Source of the DNA: Nocardia vulneris
Lineage (GTDB): Bacteria > Actinomycetota > Actinomycetes > Mycobacteriales > Mycobacteriaceae
Assembly (NCBI RefSeq): GCF_001613425.1
Contig: NZ_BDCI01000013.1
Span: forward strand, 62,001-126,000
DNA length: 64,000 nucleotides
Direction: 5' to 3'
Shown here: positions 62,025 through 64,000 of the stretch, piece after piece
Position numbering within the stretch: the stretch's first letter is position 1
Layout of the letters: each line of letters starts with the position of its first letter
Notes under the pieces: model-generated
What the model saw: only the letters and a program-made list of their open reading frames with translations
Databases searched by the model: none
Told to the model about the DNA's origin: nothing
Translations under genes and position numbers: made by a program

Positions 62025-62041
62025 GACGAACCGTATCGTCT
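62024..62041. promoter_or_regulatory. Operator-like dyad overlapping the SDR -35 edge
   Basis: AGACGA-ACCGTA-TCGTCT, perfect 6-bp arms, touching the -35 hexamer. With the downstream dyad it brackets the promoter. Confidence 0.5.
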
Positions 62042-62075
62042 CGTTCCGCGTGCAGTTCGCGCCCCGACGTTCTTG

Positions 62076-62148
62076 CCGCACCCTTTCTGATTTTCTCGCC
62101 GGTGTGTCACCCGGCGAGTCGGGGTGCGGGAGGTCAGAAAGGGTGCGG
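62076..62148. repeat. Nested palindrome between SDR and SRPBCC genes
   Basis: Outer arms CCGCACCCTTTCTGA (62076-62090) and complement (62134-62148), 15 bp perfect; inner arms CTCGCCGG (62095-62102) and CCGGCGAG (62111-62118), 8 bp perfect. It lies just past the stop of the SRPBCC gene and may terminate it. The arms recall the TGCCGCGCACCTTTT arms near the DUF559 gene. Confidence 0.75.
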
Positions 62149-62156
62149 GAGGAAAG

Positions 62157-62600
62157 TTAGGGGGTGCGCAGCGCTTCGGCTCGCTGCTGGATGCCCGCGG
62201 TCATTCCGGCGAAGCCGGCCTTCAGGTGCTTGCCGAGCAGGGTGACCACCAGGGGATGCAGCCAGCCGTTGAGCTCGAAGTGGGACTCGTAGCGCGTGCG
62301 ACGATCGCCGAGCGGAGTCAGGGTGTGCGACCGCAGACTGTGCAGGGCGCCGAACGGGGTCGGCTTCATCGAATAGCTCAGCTCGTGCCCCGGCGTGTGC
62401 GAGCGGATCCATTCGCGCTGGCGGCGCGGCCGCCCGCCCAGGCGCACGACCATATCGATCGGTTCACCCGGCACCAGTGAGCTACGGCATTCGCTGACGA
62501 AGGGGTTCCACTCGCCGTAGTGCGGAAAGTCGGTGATCACCTGCCAGACCCGCTCGGCGGGCGCGTCGATGTCCACGGAAGCGTCGATGACAAAGGCCAT
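62157..62600 (-). CDS. SRPBCC (polyketide cyclase/START-like) family protein
   Basis: 147 aa. VIDASVDIDAPAERVWQVIT opens the fold and FPHYGEWNPFVSECR follows, both typical of SRPBCC proteins with a hydrophobic ligand pocket. The C-terminal helix region (MTAGIQQRAEALRTP) is also typical. A perfect KstR-type operator lies 10 bp upstream of the ATG, suggesting a role in steroid or other lipid metabolism. No catalytic residues can be assigned. No Shine-Dalgarno; probably short-leader. Confidence 0.85.
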   Translation of the reverse strand: MAFVIDASVDIDAPAERVWQVITDFPHYGEWNPFVSECRSSLVPGEPIDMVVRLGGRPRRQREWIRSHTPGHELSYSMKPTPFGALHSLRSHTLTPLGDRRTRYESHFELNGWLHPLVVTLLGKHLKAGFAGMTAGIQQRAEALRTP

Positions 62601-62609
62601 GCCGACGAT

Positions 62610-62623
62610 TAGAACACGTTCTA
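62610..62623. promoter_or_regulatory. KstR-type operator
   Basis: TAGAACACGTTCTA fits the published KstR consensus TnnAACnnGTTnnA at every fixed position and is a near-perfect palindrome. It lies 10-23 bp upstream of the SRPBCC start codon. KstR is the TetR repressor of the cholesterol-degradation regulon in mycobacteria and relatives. Confidence 0.7.
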
Positions 62624-62694
62624 CCGCGGCTCCGTGCCCCGGTTCGCCCGCCCCTGCAAATCCCGGACCTGGGAAGCCACTCCGCGCGCCGAGG

Positions 62695-62950
62695 TCGGCC
62701 GAGCGTGTGGCGGTTGAGCGTGCGATGGCCGGGCGTGTGTTGGTCGGGCGTGTGGCGGTCGGCGTGTGGTGGTCGGCGTGTGGTGGTCGGGCGTGTGGTG
62801 GTCGGCGTGCCGTGGCGGAGCCCGCGGCGGTCGAGCGCGCAGTGGCCGAGCGCGCAATGGCCGAGCGTGTGGCGGCCGAGCGTGTGGCGGCTGGACGCGC
62901 AGTGGTCGAGCGTAGGGGCGGTCCGTGTAGCGGCCGAGCGTGTTGCGCCG
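62695..62950. repeat. Degenerate 15-bp tandem array
   Basis: About 17 units of the type GAGCGTGTGGCGGTC run without break, some 14 bp or otherwise irregular (for example two 14-bp units at 62761-62788). Those irregular units break any reading frame, so open frames across the array are not proteins. The rest of the gap (62951-63247) shows nothing recognisable. Confidence 0.75.
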
Positions 62951-63247
62951 AACACGGCCGTGGGGGGCAAAGTGCGCCGTGGTGTGTCGAGTGAGGCTTG
63001 GGCTGCCAGGATGCCTGGGCTTACCGAGTGAGCTGTGGTCGGCGAGCCGGTCGTGGGCGGCCGATCGTCGGGATGCTCGCCGGGCGGGGCAATGGCCGGT
63101 CGACTCGCTGCTGTCTAGAGCTTCCTGCTCATCAATTTCAAGGAGGCGCGACCGTTCAGCCGCTGAGCTGGTCCGCCGCACCTGACCGGTGGTCGTGCTG
63201 AGGTCATGGGGGTCGCACGGTCGGGCCTATTGGGTGCGTACAAGATC

Positions 63248-64000
63248 TCAGCAGGTGCCCATCGCGGTGCCCTGGTCGGGGCCGTAGCGGTGGCCGTGTC
63301 CGGCGGGGGCGTCGAGGGCGGCGAGGAGGTCGGCGGTGGTCTGGATGAAGCTGACGGCCGGAAGCCAGTGCGGCAGTGGGGCGTCCAGGCGGGTGCCGGT
63401 GAGGTCGGGTGCGCGCCAGAGCAAGGCGGGGGACCAGTGCACCACCGGGTCCGAGCTGTTGGCGAGCACGGTCGCGCCCGCTCGATGCACCTGTCCGGCC
63501 GGCGGTCCGGCCCAGAGGGCGGCGCAGGTCCGGCGATCCTGGTCGGCGTCGTCGGCGAAAACCGAACTGCCGCCGAACGCGCCGAGGCTCTGACCGTAGA
63601 GGTAGAGCCGGGGTTTGTGGTCCAGGGTGCGGATGCGATCCTCGACCGCGGTGAACAACGCGCGGGTGGCGGTGACCGCCTGATCGCGGCCGAACACGAA
63701 GGTGACCCAGCTCGGCGCGAACGAGTACTGCAGGCCGACCAGCGCGACATCGCTGCCGAAGCGCTCCTCGAAACCGCGCACGGCGTTCTTGTCGATCCAG
63801 CCGGAACCCGTCGGCACCATCAGCACGAGATGGGACCGCTCGAACGCACCCGAGCGTTCCAGTTCGCGAACCGCCAGCGCGACACGCGATTCCAGGCTCG
63901 GGGCGGACTCCACCCCGACGTAGACCCGAATCGGTCCGGCAGGCGATCCACTGACGAACTTGCGTCCCTCCGCCCCGAGCGAGGACCAGCTCACCGCCGA
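63248..64000 (-). CDS. Abhydrolase_9 family alpha/beta hydrolase (partial)
   Basis: C-terminal 249 or so residues of a larger protein; the frame is open at the right edge (SAVSWSSLGAEGRKFV...), so the N-terminal membrane part lies outside. PIRVYVGVESAPSLESRVAL and VLMVPTGSGWIDKNAVRGFE are family signatures; the nucleophile elbow is LYLYGQSLGAFG (GQSLG). NSSDPVVHWSP holds a likely triad Asp. The family is common in mycolata, where the function is not settled; a membrane-bound esterase is likely. Confidence 0.88.
   Translation of the reverse strand, partial: SAVSWSSLGAEGRKFVSGSPAGPIRVYVGVESAPSLESRVALAVRELERSGAFERSHLVLMVPTGSGWIDKNAVRGFEERFGSDVALVGLQYSFAPSWVTFVFGRDQAVTATRALFTAVEDRIRTLDHKPRLYLYGQSLGAFGGSSVFADDADQDRRTCAALWAGPPAGQVHRAGATVLANSSDPVVHWSPALLWRAPDLTGTRLDAPLPHWLPAVSFIQTTADLLAALDAPAGHGHRYGPDQGTAMGTC

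Noticed and set aside
62482..62994. Open frames with pentapeptide-like repeats over the 15-bp array
   Set aside because: They overlap the real SRPBCC gene, lack ribosome binding sites, and irregular 14-bp units shift the frame inside the array.

Overview
The window is high-GC actinobacterial DNA (about 70% G+C by eye). It suggests a mycolic-acid actinomycete, most likely Nocardia or a close relative. The gene order from 15.7 to 60.5 kb follows a block known from Mycobacterium tuberculosis (fecB, ctaD, serB2, an ABC ATPase, a Nudix protein, echA17, the methylglucose lipopolysaccharide genes, fixA/fixB, an acyltransferase pair, iscS, mnmA, an Rv3015c-like gene, ligA, an ACT protein, gatC, gatA). 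Accessory genes interrupt the block in several places. This synteny is recalled from family knowledge, not from an alignment.

Region 1 (1-15.6 kb, minus strand) is a secondary-metabolite locus. It holds a mini-gene resembling the N-terminal piece of an adenylation domain, a 4445-residue trimodular NRPS (C-A-T-E-C-A-T-C-A-T-E*-TE) and a DrrAB-type exporter whose permease runs off the left edge. NRPS, ATPase and permease are coupled by 4-nt ATGA overlaps. The first C domain and the thioesterase resemble EntF, the first A-domain code resembles ornithine codes, and a FecB-like lipoprotein gene lies beside the cluster. A siderophore-like peptide is therefore plausible but unproven. The second epimerization domain has lost its catalytic residues.

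Region 2 (15.7-25.5 kb) holds core genes: FecB-like lipoprotein, VOC protein, ctaD, serB, a chagasin-like lipoprotein, a PTH2-like protein, a small membrane protein, an ABC ATPase, a Nudix protein and enoyl-CoA hydratase. Region 3 (25.6-35.6 kb) matches the methylglucose lipopolysaccharide locus: two methyltransferases, a left-handed beta-helix acyltransferase, a beta-propeller lipoprotein, a GT4 glycosyltransferase and a GH57 enzyme. A DUF1697 gene and a DUF559-type nuclease gene flanked by palindromes are inserted in it.

Region 4 (35.8-43.9 kb) has etfB/etfA, then an insertion of lower G+C carrying a DUF4365 nuclease-like gene overlapped by an unknown partner (a candidate defence module). 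A divergent LysR/NDH-2 pair and an OlsB/OlsA-like acyltransferase pair follow. Region 5 (44-60.5 kb) carries a PucR regulator, a secretory lipase, iscS-mnmA, a MetE-like gene, ligA, an SDR/QueA-like pair, a secreted protein, an orphan AAA ATPase, a small membrane protein, a GNAT, an ACT protein and gatCA.

Region 6 (60.5-64 kb) is repeat-rich. It has a five-copy 106-bp tandem repeat with alternating unit types, an SDR gene with a strong promoter bracketed by dyads, a nested palindrome, an SRPBCC gene preceded by a perfect KstR-type operator, a 15-bp degenerate tandem array, and the 3' part of an Abhydrolase_9 gene. No tRNA, rRNA, CRISPR array or transposase was seen.
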